Below are positions 1 to 11,001 of a DNA stretch of 64,000 nt, piece after piece. Both the position numbers and the translations under genes were made by a program. Every line of letters starts with the position of its first letter. Within the stretch, counting starts at the first letter, position 1. The notes under the pieces were generated by a model. It searched no databases. It was not told where the DNA came from and was given only the letters and a program-made list of their open reading frames with translations. Source of the DNA: Rotaria sordida (taxonomy: Eukaryota; Rotifera; Eurotatoria; Philodinida; Philodinidae); contig CAJNOL010000477.1 in NCBI GenBank assembly GCA_905250125.1, positions 47,564 through 111,563 on the forward strand, given 5' to 3'.

Positions 1-756
1 AGAGTAAATAAAAGAAGTATTAACACAAAGTATATGAAGTTGATTGAAATGTTCATCAAGTAAATAAAGACAATCGATAAAACTTTTCAAACAGACATGC
101 CATTCTAACAAATTTGAAGAGAAAACAGTTGGAGTTGAAATCTCGAACGTAATTGTTGATAATAGATTAATGATGAACCAAAATTTAAATATCATAACTT
201 GGGAAATATAGTAAAGATTTATGTGAATATAAGTTGATTCACACCTTCTGTTAAACTTGGTTTTTCATTTTTACTAATATCGATAACAAGTGATGAAATG
301 TTATTTTTAAATATATGAATTCCAGAAGTTTCGTCAAAAATATAAATACAAAAGTCTTGAGGAGGAAAAAAATTATTCATTTTAAATATCGATCAAATTG
401 TAATATCAATTCTTTTAGGCGTTTGAAATTAAATTCGCATAGACAGTCTCCGCCATATCTACCCACACCTACAGCTTTCCTCACACCCATACCCAAATGT
501 CGCAGAAGCAATTATCCGGGAAGCAACTGTCCCGGAAGCAGGTGTCGCGGGAGTATCACTTTGGTAAGCAATATTCGTGTTACTTGAATTCACATCATGT
601 CATACTCTTACAGAGATTGAATATAATATAGAATTTTCGATAGGTTGAAAAAGCCAACTTCATCAATATTGTCTTTTCCACTTTTAGATTTCTGGAACAA
701 ATTTCTCACTTCACGTTTTAACTAAAGATTATATGAATGACAATGAGTAAGTTTTT
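1..756. other. Intergenic, no gene supported
   Basis: AT-rich spacer. The only structured part is about 460-560: a CCCACACC/CACACCC-rich stretch followed by three imperfect 15-16 bp tandem units that start GAAGCA and contain TCCCGG-like cores (about 490-540). An open frame of 90 codons crosses it, but without a homologue, splice sites or coding-like composition I do not call it a gene. Confidence 0.5.
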
Positions 757-869
757 AAAGAGAGCGTCCATGATAACATCAAGTGACCGATGCACTCGTC
801 AAAATTTAAATTTTGAGGAGTGCCTAGGATGCTGGGATCATCCTTGATGTTCTTATGGAGGCTCTCTTA
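757..869. repeat. Small foldback (MITE-like) element
   Basis: A 113-bp imperfect palindrome. The left arm begins AAAGAGAGCGTCCATGATAA, and the reverse complement of the right arm begins AAGAGAGCCTCCATAAGAAC. The arms share ACATCAAG, GCACTC and CAAAATTT blocks, with the loop near 809-817. This is the shape of a non-autonomous DNA element reduced to its inverted repeats. No target-site duplication was identified. Confidence 0.6.
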
Positions 870-1859
870 ATCACCCTGTTAAGCATAATTTCATTTAGAA
901 ATATTCAGAGATTTCTTTTTATAGATCATTAATTGAAAATAAAATTCATCTATTTATGTGTAATTTAAACGAAAAATTAAGCCAAATTATATTGAGGACT
1001 AATCAAAAGTTCTAAGAACAATAAATGAAATTATGAAATCAAAGAGATATTTTTAGTTTTATTTTATTAAATATTCAAAGGGTGTGGGTGTAGGATATGG
1101 ACGCTGCTCATTTTTCACACACCCACATCCTACTTATATTTAATAAACTGACCATTTTATAATTAATTACTGCTACTTTTTTGTACTAACCATTTACATA
1201 CTTTTTTACAGACCATTTCATCTATTATACTGATCACTTGAAGGGTAGCGAAAAAGAAGTCCTATATTCTAGTACAGCGTGGTTATCTTTTGAAAAAAAA
1301 GCACTTCATGTTCAATCATCTAAACAAGCATTCGATTTTTAAGAAAATATCAATTTATCCGTCAACTGAAATTGAAAGCTTCACATCACATTTGGCAGTC
1401 AGTTGAAACTGGAATATCATCTAGTGTTTTTTTTTTCATAATCCGGAGGAAAAAAACAGAGTTCTCACTTCAAAATCATCATTTGATGCAGCGCATTGAG
1501 AACGAACGGAACTTCGTATCGAAATTTCGAAAAAAAAATCGATCATGTAGAAACGTAAAACTTTATAACGGCATTTGAATGGGAGTCGTACAACTCTTCG
1601 ATCTTTAAATCATCTCGATACAAAATAGCGACTTCGAATTATATGGCAAGAACAAAAAACTTGCGACCGATTGCTGTAAAATACTTCGCGCCGTAAAAAT
1701 TGAATCAATAGACTAATTGATATTAATCACTGTTATTTTGCAGTTAATCGAGTTTATTATAAACTATTTAGATATTCTTTAATTTATTATTTGGATTGCT
1801 AATCCACATTATTTTTGAGCTCTAACATCTCAAACCTTTGCTTTATAGTTTATGAAGTC
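870..1859. other. Intergenic; one G-rich/C-rich inverted pair
   Basis: No gene supported. At about 1080-1132 a GGGTGTGGGTGTAGGATATGG stretch is followed after some 15 bases by the inverse, ending CACACACCCACATCC. It can fold as a hairpin and resembles the TGTGGG-like blocks near 31 kb, 43 kb, 49 kb and 53 kb. The rest is AT-rich, with short open frames that show no coding signature. Confidence 0.5.
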
Positions 1860-1978
1860 GCTTACGGCCATACCACGTTGAATACACCAGTTCTCGTCCG
1901 ATCACTGAAGTTAAGCAACGTCGGGCTCGGTTAGTACTTGGATGGGTGACCGCCTGGGAATACCGAGTGTCGTAAGCT
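1860..1978 (+). rRNA. 5S ribosomal RNA
   Basis: A complete 119-nt animal-type 5S rRNA gene. The 5' end GCTTACGGCC pairs with the 3' end GTCGTAAGCT to form helix I. The internal control region is intact: an A-box around AAGTTAAGCAACGTCGGGC (from about 1909) and a C-box around GGATGGGTGACCGCCTGGG. It makes the small RNA of the large ribosomal subunit and is transcribed by RNA polymerase III using TFIIIA on that internal promoter. It ends at a T-run. It stands alone here, with no second copy or tandem unit in the window, so it is a dispersed 5S locus or the edge of a cluster outside. Given the intact stems and boxes I take it as functional. Confidence 0.97.
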
Positions 1979-1986
1979 TTTTTTTT
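1978..1986 (+). terminator. Pol III T-run terminator of 5S
   Basis: Nine consecutive T on the sense strand directly at the 3' end of the 5S gene, the standard RNA polymerase III stop signal. Confidence 0.85.
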
Positions 1987-2228
1987 GTCAATCGTAATTA
2001 CAAAAGATAATCCAACTGAAATCTTTTTACTGACTTGATTTTATCGCGTAAGATATCAAAAAGAATCTTAGAAATCTAAAAATCTTCTTTTTCTTATAAT
2101 TTCAATACTATGATTTATGTATTTTGAACAATTAAACTCACTCATAAAATTTCCAAATCTAAGATTTAAATATTTTATTTCGTTTAAAAGCAATCAAATA
2201 CAGTTTATATTATTAATAATTAAAGTTA

Positions 2229-4359
2229 TTATTCAATGGTGACATAAATATTATCAACAGTTGCATTTGCTTCTTGAAATACAATGGTAAGTTGTAGTTC
2301 GACAGTAGTTGAAGGACATGGAATAGTAGCAATAAATGTTGACGGTTGCGTAAACAAAGTTATATGTAATGTTGATTCTATAATAATATTATGATAATTT
2401 TTGTTTTATTTCTATGATTTAACTTACGTTCAAGACCAATTTGATTGTTATTCGAATCAATAAAACGTACATTGATATAAGCAGGTAGATTAGATAAATT
2501 TAAAGTTCCTGCTGCTTTTTCTTGCATTTCAAGATAAATTTTACTTCGTCCATTTTCAATCAATCGTTCATAACGACGTACATCAATAGTTTGTTGTAAT
2601 GTCGCATTTATTTTTCTTGCTTGAAAAACACATTCATCAGTACTAAATTCATCTTGTTTAGTAAAAACGTCTCCATTGCTATTCCAATTGGCTATTGTAC
2701 CAGAAATTCCCGTACAGCTTGCATTACCATTATGTACTAAATTTCTATTTTTTCCTTTGGATCCATCGGGTAGAATTGCTTGTGCAATGGATAGAACTAC
2801 ATTTAATTGTCCTGGAGTAATTTTTACACTAATAAGATTAGCTCCAGTAAAATCCACATTAACTACATTAGCATTTTCAAAATTAGCACCACCCAAAAAT
2901 GTATTTCTAAATGATGCATCTGTTAGATCTGCCCATTGAAAAATACAATCTGGCATATAAGCATATGAAAAATTTGTTTGCATAGCTTTTGCAGTATGAA
3001 AATTTGTTGATTGAGCGAATACGTTAACCATTTGAGCTTGAAAAAGATTTGCTGAACGAAAATCTGCCGACGAAATTTTAGATTCAGAAAAATCTGTTTG
3101 AAAAGCAATAATATCTTGAAAATCTGTTGATTCAAGATCTGCATTATGCATATATGCTTGAGATAAATTTGCATTTCGAAATGAAGCACGTCGAATTGTT
3201 GCATATGAAAAATTACTTTGAAATACATTAGTATCAATAAAATTGGTGAGAGATAAATAAGCTCGATAAAAATCTGTTTGAATAATTTGTGATCCATGAA
3301 ATGAAGTACCAGTCATATTACACCAACTAAAATTAGCTTTATTTAAATATATTTGTTCAAATGAAGCATTGATTAAATTCGTTAATGGTAATGAAAGTTG
3401 AGTATAATTTAACCAACGACCGACTATACAAAAAAAAAAAACAAAAGAATGAAAATGAATAAAAATTTACTTTGATCAAATTCAACATCCATATCATCTA
3501 AATCAAGATTTTTTAAATTCGCTCCTTGTAAATCTAAAGTTGGACTATCTGCATTTTGAACATACAGAAGTTTAGATTTGTATAAAAATCGAATCAATAA
3601 TGATTTATAAAGAGAATCAAATCGACGTATTAATGAACGAACTTTCAATTCGAGATTAGTTATATTCAATGGTTGTTGTGCTGACATAATTTTATCGATA
3701 AAATCTGTTAATAATTCGGTATATTCTTTATTAATATCATTTTTCCTACGTTGTTCATTGGATTGTTTTTCTTCTAATAATATTTGCAAACGTTTTTCTT
3801 CAGTTTCAAACTGTTGTTTTAATTGTTGTATTGCAAGTTTTAAATCTTGTTCACGTTGTTGTTGTTCAATTGATCGATCTTCTGAACGATGTATTTCAGT
3901 TAAATTATATTGACGTTCAAGACGTTGATTTTCAATAGATAATTGTCGTTCATAACGTTGTTGTTCAAATAATCGATCTTCTACACGATGTTTTTCAATT
4001 AAATTTTCTTGACGTCTTTGACGTTCATTTTCAATATATAATATTTGTTCACGTTGTAATCGTGCTATTTCTTTATTTGAGTCACTTAATAATTTAGCAA
4101 TTTTTTCATTCGATTCACGTAAATCAGTTTGATTCGATGTACGTGGTAAGAATATAAAAACAGCAAGAATAGCACCAAGTATTAATACAATAAGTAAACC
4201 GATCAGGATTTTCAAGACATCTAGTGAACTAGATTTTGATGGAGCCGGTGGTGCTGGAGGAGGAGGAGGAGGAGGAAGAACAGGAGGAGGTAGTAGAACA
4301 TTAGGCATAGTGAATGGAAATTGTGCAGGATCAAAGAAAACTGGAGGAGCTGTTGCCAT
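2229..4359 (-). CDS. Pentapeptide-repeat single-pass membrane protein
   Basis: Three exons, 4359-3471, 3423-2428 and 2377-2229, joined by GTAAAT...TATAG and GTAAGT...TATAG introns of 47 and 50 nt; they splice in frame to 677 residues. Seen in order: a Pro-rich N-terminus (residues 1-40), one membrane helix rich in I/L/V (about 48-70), a long charged coiled coil with ENQRLERQ-type repeats (about 75-220), then some 150 residues of A(D/N)(L/F)xx pentapeptides (for example ANLSQAYMHNADLESTDF) across the first intron. The last 170 residues hold Cys and Ser/Thr-rich strands ending VDNIYVTIE, which may be a beta-sandwich. Pentapeptide repeats form a right-handed beta-helix and are common in bacteria but sparse in animals. 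The helix plus coiled coil suggests a membrane-tethered oligomer. Function unknown; ancient acquisition from bacteria is an inference. Confidence 0.88.
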
Positions 4360-6600
4360 TTTTTATTTGTAATAAAAAATGAATGATTCGTTACGAAATT
4401 TTTTATGCATATCTTTTTATGTCAATATTTTTGGATTAGTTCTATTGAAGTATGATATTTTATTAGATTCAAATTTCACTTAAAAAAAACAAATGTATTA
4501 TGTTTCTTGTATTTAACAAATATATTTATCTGCTTGAATCTAATGTTGTTATCATGAAATTTTTGAAATTCGATTCTATCTTGCTCGCTGATATCAAAAA
4601 AGATTTCACAGAACTGAATACTGGATATTTAATATATGTCAGTAAATGCTAAGCACTATGGTAATAATTTATTTTCAATTGAAGAAGCAGTATTAAATGA
4701 CATCAAGAACCAACACGTTTAGATCTTTTATGTCAACTGTTTATTAGTATATTCAGAAAACTTATTCAAGGTATAAATATTTTCTATAGAATGCCTTGAA
4801 AATGCAAGAAATATAAATTATTCTCAGAACATACAACTCAGCCAAATCAAATAACAATTAGTAAACTTCTCTCAAGAAATTTCTTTTTATATATGAATAG
4901 ATATCTAAACCATAACAAACGAATTTCTATTTATGGCAGATTTCGAGATTAACCAATGAAACGTAAACATTATTTTACAGAAGGATTCTGCACTTCATTG
5001 ATAGGAAAACTCTAAAATAGATTCTATGTTATTCTTATTTTCTAGAAAATAATAATCTATTATTGTTTTGGTATTCACATTAGCGCAAAAAAAAACATTT
5101 TTTTGGATATTATATCGCTTTAACATATAGTAAGCAATCCTATTTATTCAGCCTTTTCAATATTTTCTATCAGTTTTTGTTCGTTAAGCAATAATAATAT
5201 ATTATCTACATGGCAAATGCTAATCGTGACATTCAGTACTATGTTGATCTTTTGCTCGGTAGGATTTCTTTTTAGCAAAGAATATATCGACTAGAAAGAA
5301 AAATCAACCTATGAAATGATATATGACATACAAATTTTTTTTTTGTTGTTTTTCTTCAAATAGTTATTCATCACTTGACATTCTATTACTTAATTTTAAA
5401 TAAAAATTTAGTATGCTAAATACTTATATATTTAATTGTCACATTTCGTTATATAAAGAAATACATGATTGATTTCAATGTGAATAAAATCTCGTGTAGA
5501 GATAATAATTTAATATTTATTATTAGTTTTATTTATTTACTCTTTCTTCTATGATTTTATATAATTATTATTTTATATGAAATTTCAGAGAATGAATTCA
5601 ATACTCTCTCTCTAAATTATTATTATTATTATTATTATTATTATTTATCAAATAATTTCAACAATCTATTTTTGTCTATAACAATATTTATGCTTGATCG
5701 AAGGCCATTTACTAGTCAACACTGAATACCATTTATATATATGATAATAATTATCATACAATAGAATCTTCGATGGTAAGAATTTATGTTATGTCCAATT
5801 TCTTATCTATATACTAGTGTGCCAATGAATTGATGAGTATTGTATTAGTACTGATTGTCCTTTGAATGAACAATCTAACGGTCTTCTCCTTTTTTTGTTC
5901 ATTTTCATCTTGATTTTATTCAGGTATCTGAAATCTTTAAAATGTCTATGTGTTTGTTTTTTAGTGTCACCTTCTTTTAAGGAGAAAATAAAGTATGTTC
6001 TCTATTGAATAACTTGTTACAATGAAATTAAAATACTTCTTATATAATCATCATGTCTGTTTAGTGTACATGTTCTACAACTAATCTTGAACGAATATTA
6101 TTTTTGTCGTCGTTAGTTGATCTATTTGAAGACAGATTAAGATGAAATGTTTTATTTGTCTGTCCTATTGATTGTTCATTACTGTCTCGTCTTTTTTTTT
6201 GTGAAGAGACAACATATTACATCATTATCATCGCCCAATAATGACAAGAGCAAACGAAGGTTAAAATAGTTATTAAGGTGGATCTGCGATTATAATATAT
6301 AATTAGTAATGATACATGTGAATAAGAACTAATTTGAGATTTTTTTTTGCATATTGAAAAGAAAAGCCTAATCAATGTCTTGCTATAGCTCGTCACTTTT
6401 TCTTTTCTATGGTAATGCTTAAATTGTTCTCTACGTTCTATAAACATATATATATATATATATACAAATTGCTGTCTCTAGACACAGAACAGAAAGTAAT
6501 GACAGAACAGTATTGAGAGTAGTAAAAAAAAAAAAAAGAAATGCTAGAAACTTTTTTTTTTCTTTATTCTTACACTGATTTCATTATGCATATATGTGTG
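4360..6600. other. Intergenic, AT-rich, microsatellites only
   Basis: The spacer lies between two divergently transcribed genes and must hold both promoters, though no specific element can be named. It contains an (ATT)n microsatellite at about 5617-5644, a (TA)n run near 6446-6464 and many homopolymer tracts. I see no homologous coding exon on either strand. Confidence 0.5.
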
Positions 6601-6625
6601 AGTATTGTTACGGCATTCCTTCCTG

Positions 6626-6774
6626 GTGAGTACTTTTTTTTTTTCAATGGAACGGAAAAATTACATCAAGAAATAAATAGCCTTGCTGTTTAATATATAA
6701 TCATCGTCATCATCGTGTATTCAGTAGATTTAATATGTATATAGATTAATAATACTTGTATTTTTTTTTTCTAG
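6626..6774 (+). other. Probable 5' UTR intron of the Cas-like gene
   Basis: A strong donor (TTCCTG|GTGAGTAC) at 6626 and a polypyrimidine acceptor (T-run then CTAG) ending at 6774 sit just before the start codon. The same acceptor could equally receive a trans-spliced leader, which bdelloids use. The sequence alone does not decide between the two. Confidence 0.45.
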
Positions 6775-6777
6775 AAA

Positions 6778-8470
6778 ATGCAATTAGCTATAGCACTTTA
6801 TAATAATGATGTTGATAATGAAGATGAACTTGAATTTCGTAGAGGTGATATATTAACTGTACTAATTGAAAATCCAAATGGTTTTGATGGTTGGTGGTTA
6901 TGTAAACATAAAGATAAATATGGTCTATGTCCTGGAAATCGATTAAAACTTATACAAAATACAAATACATCTTCAATGAAATTGAATGATTATGTACATT
7001 CAAATTCTCGTCTATCGACAGCATCTGTAAGTTTGAATAAAACTGAAAAAAAATTAATGTTTAAAAATATATTAGATGTACGATGATCTATCAAGTAATT
7101 ATGATAACCCGATAGTATCATCATCATCATCATCATTACGAAATTATGATAATGATAATCCACAAGATTCAAGTAAGTTATCGAAATTCGAATGATTAGA
7201 TTATGCTATTATTTATCACATAAAAGAAAGGCTTTTATTTTACAAAGTAGAATCATTAAAATGTTAAAGATTAATTTTTTTTTTTATCCTCTAGAATTTA
7301 TTTCCAATTCATCACCTGAATCTTCTTTATGTTCATCCGGTATTTATTCTACTAATGATCTTCATTTATCTTCATCATCATCATCCGACTTTTATACAAT
7401 TCCTATTACCAATAATCCTTTATCGTTAAGTAAGTTTTATTATAACATATTGTTATCAAGATGTCAAGTAAACAATAAATAGCATATCTGTTTTATTAAT
7501 GAAAACCAGATAATCTATTATATGATTTGTTTTTTTTTTCTTTTTTTTAGGTGACCTTGATCAATTACAAAATTCTTTTCAAAAATTATCTGTACGTTCA
7601 TCATTAATTGATAAATATTGTCAACTTATATTAAAAACAAATATTGAATCAATAATTCATTCATTTATAGATGAATGTTATTTATTTCTTCATAATTATG
7701 GTTGTTTATTAGATCGATATACATATAGATTAATAAAGGAAAATTATCTTTATGAATTAGAACAAAAGAAAAAACAAATAATCGAGTTATCAACAAAAAT
7801 AATTCAATTAATAAAATCCATTATTGATTTACGATTAAAAGAAAAATTTCATCCGAATTCATTGATATCAAATGATATATTAAAAAAACTTCATCTTGAA
7901 CCAATAACAGAAATTTCTAATGAAAAAATCAATACATCATTATCAGCAATACAAATTTATGGAAATTTTCTTAATAATAATAATCATTATCAAACAGATA
8001 TGAAAAATTCGAAAACATGTTTTTCAGATTTTTTATCATTATCTTCATATAATAAAACAAATGATTATGAATATATGAATAATATTTGTTCAATAAATCC
8101 ATTGATTAAATGTTATTATCGACATATAAATGAACAAATTAATTTAATAATTAAACGTTTTTCATATTTATTAGAAACTGATAATAAAATTTCATTGTTA
8201 ATCACTGAAGGTAAAGCACTTACTGTTGCAGGACATAAACTTATATTTGTACTTGAAACACTTCATGAACATGTACAACAAATACATACATCGTTAATTC
8301 ATCTTACAACACAATTATATGAAACTTTAAAAAATTTAATTCAATTACTTAAAGAATTTACTCAAACAAATTGTACAAATATTCAAAAATTAATCATTCA
8401 ATTTAAACAGAACATCAATATGATTATGCATATTGTACAAAGAATAAAACAACATTGTAGCTTAGTTTAA
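6778..8470 (+). CDS. Cas-family SH3 scaffold (p130Cas/NEDD9-like)
   Basis: Four exons, 6778-7026, 7076-7172, 7295-7429 and 7551-8470, splice in frame to 466 residues. Residues 2-62 are an SH3 domain with the family signatures ALYNN, DELEFRRGDILTV, GWWLC and CPGNRLKLI; this opening matches the start of vertebrate Cas proteins, which supports the chosen ATG. Exons 2 and 3 carry Ser-rich linker with YDNP and YTIP, the kind of YxxP site phosphorylated in the Cas substrate domain. The last exon is alpha-helical, and near its end AGHKLIFVLETL matches the conserved start of the Cas C-terminal FAT-like domain. The family links focal adhesion kinase and Src to Crk downstream of integrins. This one is short and has far fewer YxxP sites than vertebrate members. 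Confidence 0.87.
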
Positions 8471-8612
8471 TACTACTTCTTTTTTAATTTCTAGTCAGAT
8501 ATTTGAATAAATTGCATTAATGAAGAAAAAGAAATTTATATGTACTATTCTTAAGATAGATGTATATATATATATATATATATATATAAGCCAAAATTGG
8601 ACTGTTGGTCTG

Positions 8613-8708
8613 TAGGGAACCACAGATCCATGGTTTTGTGAATCCGGACCTGACAATAAATTAAACTTTGGACGCGAACTCAGGTCTGAAAGAATCCGAA
8701 GCTCCCTA
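8613..8708. mobile_element. hAT-like MITE with 8-bp flanking repeat
   Basis: A 96-bp element starting TAGGGAACCACAGATCC and ending GAAGCTCCCTA, so the ends are imperfect inverted repeats. The eight bases before it (TTGGTCTG) and after it (ATGGTCTG) agree at seven positions. An 8-bp duplication with TAGGG ends is typical of hAT transposons. Related ends occur at about 16722, 22942 and 60117. Confidence 0.7.
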
Positions 8709-9120
8709 ATGGTCTGTCTCGTAGACACATGCTAAACGAAATTAATTAGTTTTATTACTTATTTCATGTTCTTTTAGTCTGAAAAGAAGTTAATCTGTAT
8801 TTATAACCAATTTTTTTTTCTTTTTTCTCTTCCACTTATCGTTCTGCTTTATTGTAATGCACTGTGTAACTACTCCAATTATTTGCTTTCAAAATTCTTC
8901 GAAATACAATTCAGTCTATAGTGATACACAACGTTCGAAATGAACGATCACATTAATTTCAAGTAAATTTTGGTTAAGGCAAAAATTTCAGCTAGGCCTG
9001 ACAGACGTCTGCAGTAAACTGTAAAATTTGATATAGATAATAGTTCGTTTATGTTTAACTGATCAATCGTTTTCTCATCAAAACCTACTGAATTATGAAT
9101 TATTGACTATGTTGATTCCG

Positions 9121-9278
9121 TATACGATCATAAGAAATCCTCTCAGATCTTTCTATGCTTTCTAGAGAATTCGATATGTTCTATAATCTGGATAGAGGAA
9201 AAAGAATTTTTGGCGAAAAGTTCGTTAGTCGGGAAAATACATATTAAAAGACCTGAGACGATTTCTTATGATTATATG
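9121..9278. mobile_element. Small TIR element (MITE-like)
   Basis: Inverted ends of about 28 bp: the left has CATAAGAAATCCTCTCAGATC and the reverse complement of the right has CATAAGAAATCGTCTCAGGTC. Total length is near 155 bp with no coding capacity. Confidence 0.6.
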
Positions 9279-9888
9279 TGCCATCAACATAATTAGTAAC
9301 CCACAATTTAGTAATTTTTAGTGAGAAAGTGCTTGATCAGTTGAAAATGTTTCCTCGTGAGATATACTAGTCTTTTCTTCTGTATAATGGAATGAATAGA
9401 AAAATAAATTAATCATACTAATGTATCGAAGTAGTATGTGGGATGTTTACTTGTATTTGTGATTATACTATGTCTAAAAATAGAATTATGAATGAGAAAG
9501 AGTTCCGAATTTTGATGCTTTATAATGGGATTAATTTAAAATTTTTGTATGTTGATTTAAATTATAAATATGTTGTAATTGGTTAAAACGATAATGTCTA
9601 AACAATTCTGTATTTCTTCTAATTCAAATTTGTTGAATTTAAGAAAACAAGGAGAAAAATCTCTCTGAATGCTTTATATTTCTTTTAAAGTATGCTATGA
9701 TTACAGTAGAAAATCAACGGAAGAAGTAATGTTTCAGACTATTTTCTTTAGAGGTTATGTAATAAGATTGAATCGTTAACCTATAATGAAGTATTCATCA
9801 ACGGAAAGAATAAAAGGTATTCCGTTTCGGAAAATGTTGAATAAAAATCTTATATCATTCACCTATAGAGAATCATAACTATAATAAT

Positions 9889-10026
9889 ATATCGGTTGCA
9901 AAAAGTCTTGCTACCAGATAAAAAAATACCTAAACTTTAATCCTTTAGTCTCATTGTTTGACTACAAATAAAGCATCTTGAACAGTGATTTTTATCCCAT
10001 AGTGAAACTTCTTGCCACTATTGTAT
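9889..10026. mobile_element. Short Tc1/mariner-type MITE
   Basis: The left end GGTTGCAAAAAGTCTTGCTA matches, apart from small changes, the end of the larger element at 38405-39229. The right end, read in reverse, is TACAATAGTGGCAAGAAG. This is likely an internally deleted relative mobilised by the same transposase. Confidence 0.55.
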
Positions 10027-10185
10027 ATGATAAGCATATTCGCACCTTAAATCTAAAGAGCTCTTTTAAAAAGTATACGACGGTGTCGTATGTCACCGCG
10101 TTATCATATGCTGAGGATGATAACAGTACAGCGTAACGATTTTTTTCTTCTGATTTCGCATTTTTCCCTCACATTAAAAGAAAAG

Positions 10186-10202
10186 AAAGGTATTGTTTGC
10201 TT
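10186..10202 (+). repeat. Target-site duplication, left copy
   Basis: AAAGGTATTGTTTGCTT, identical to 10952-10968. The pair flanks the retrocopy. Confidence 0.8.
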
Positions 10203-10951
10203 TTTTTTTTAAACATTTATTTGTTTATTGTCCCTATATATTGAGATTGACAATGTATGATAAAAATAAAATAAACGAAATAAGAACGATATAGAAATGA
10301 TAACGAGAAGTAGAAAGGAAAGAAAAGTAAGAGATCATATTATCATATGTAATTTAGTGACATCTTATGTTTTATAGAGAAGTCAATAGAACCGTAAAAT
10401 AGGATAGAGAAAATAGTCAGTTGATAATGGTGTCAAGAAAAAAAGATTATCGAGCAGTATATATTTTGAGATATTTGAAACATATAACATCTTATTACGG
10501 TCAATTCAACGTACGTGTTTAAGGTATTATTAAAAGGTATTTATATATGAAGAAATAAGTTGGAAAAGAAGCATGTTTATAGTACCCATATTGCTGATAG
10601 TGGCTATTCAAAAATTCGGTTAGATAAATTTTCGAGTGTTTTGCTCTTAGAGATAGACGATTAAGAAATGTATTATTCTTACGCATGCCCATACTAAGGT
10701 ACCAATGCTTTTGAGGTGCTTTTGCAGTGAGAAAAGCATTAAAAGTTAACTGATATTGGTGAGCTTCTGGAGAGTTATCAAGAGGTTTATTGAATTTGAA
10801 CCAATATTAATATAGATAATCATTGAGTGTAAATTCTTTAGTTAGTGCATAGACTGTTAAATCATCCCATAAGTTTAGATTATACGTTAAACGCAGTCCT
10901 GTGCAGTATATATGTTCAATTAGCCTTTGTTGTATTTCTATATAAAAAAAT
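10203..10951 (-). pseudogene. 5'-truncated retrocopy with poly(A) tail
   Basis: A 749-bp insertion lying on the minus strand between two perfect 17-bp direct repeats. At its 3' end (left on the plus strand) are an A-tail (10201-10210), two AATAAA signals (10224-10229 and 10216-10221) and a 3' UTR of about 290 bp. Upstream, one frame stays open from about 10940 to a TAA at 10519-10521, broken only by a TAA at 10807-10809. It reads like protein (WDDLTVYALTKEF, HWYLSMGMRKNNTFLNRLS), but I do not recognise the parent gene. The copy starts with TATATAG, like an intron acceptor, so the transcript may have been truncated or unspliced there. The hallmarks are those of LINE-type retroposition of a cellular mRNA. 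Loss of the N-terminus and the internal stop argue against function. Confidence 0.8.
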
Positions 10952-10968
10952 AAAGGTATTGTTTGCTT
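10952..10968 (+). repeat. Target-site duplication, right copy
   Basis: The second copy of AAAGGTATTGTTTGCTT. It lies 33 bp before the start codon of the next gene, so the insertion is in that gene's 5' leader or proximal promoter. Confidence 0.8.
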
Positions 10969-11001
10969 AGAAGCTTTTCTCGATTATTTTTACTTGCGCA
11001 C

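Noticed and set aside
315..587. 90-codon open frame with small repeats encoding PGS-type units
   Set aside because: Basic, low-complexity translation driven by a short tandem repeat; no start context, splice sites or homologue recognised.
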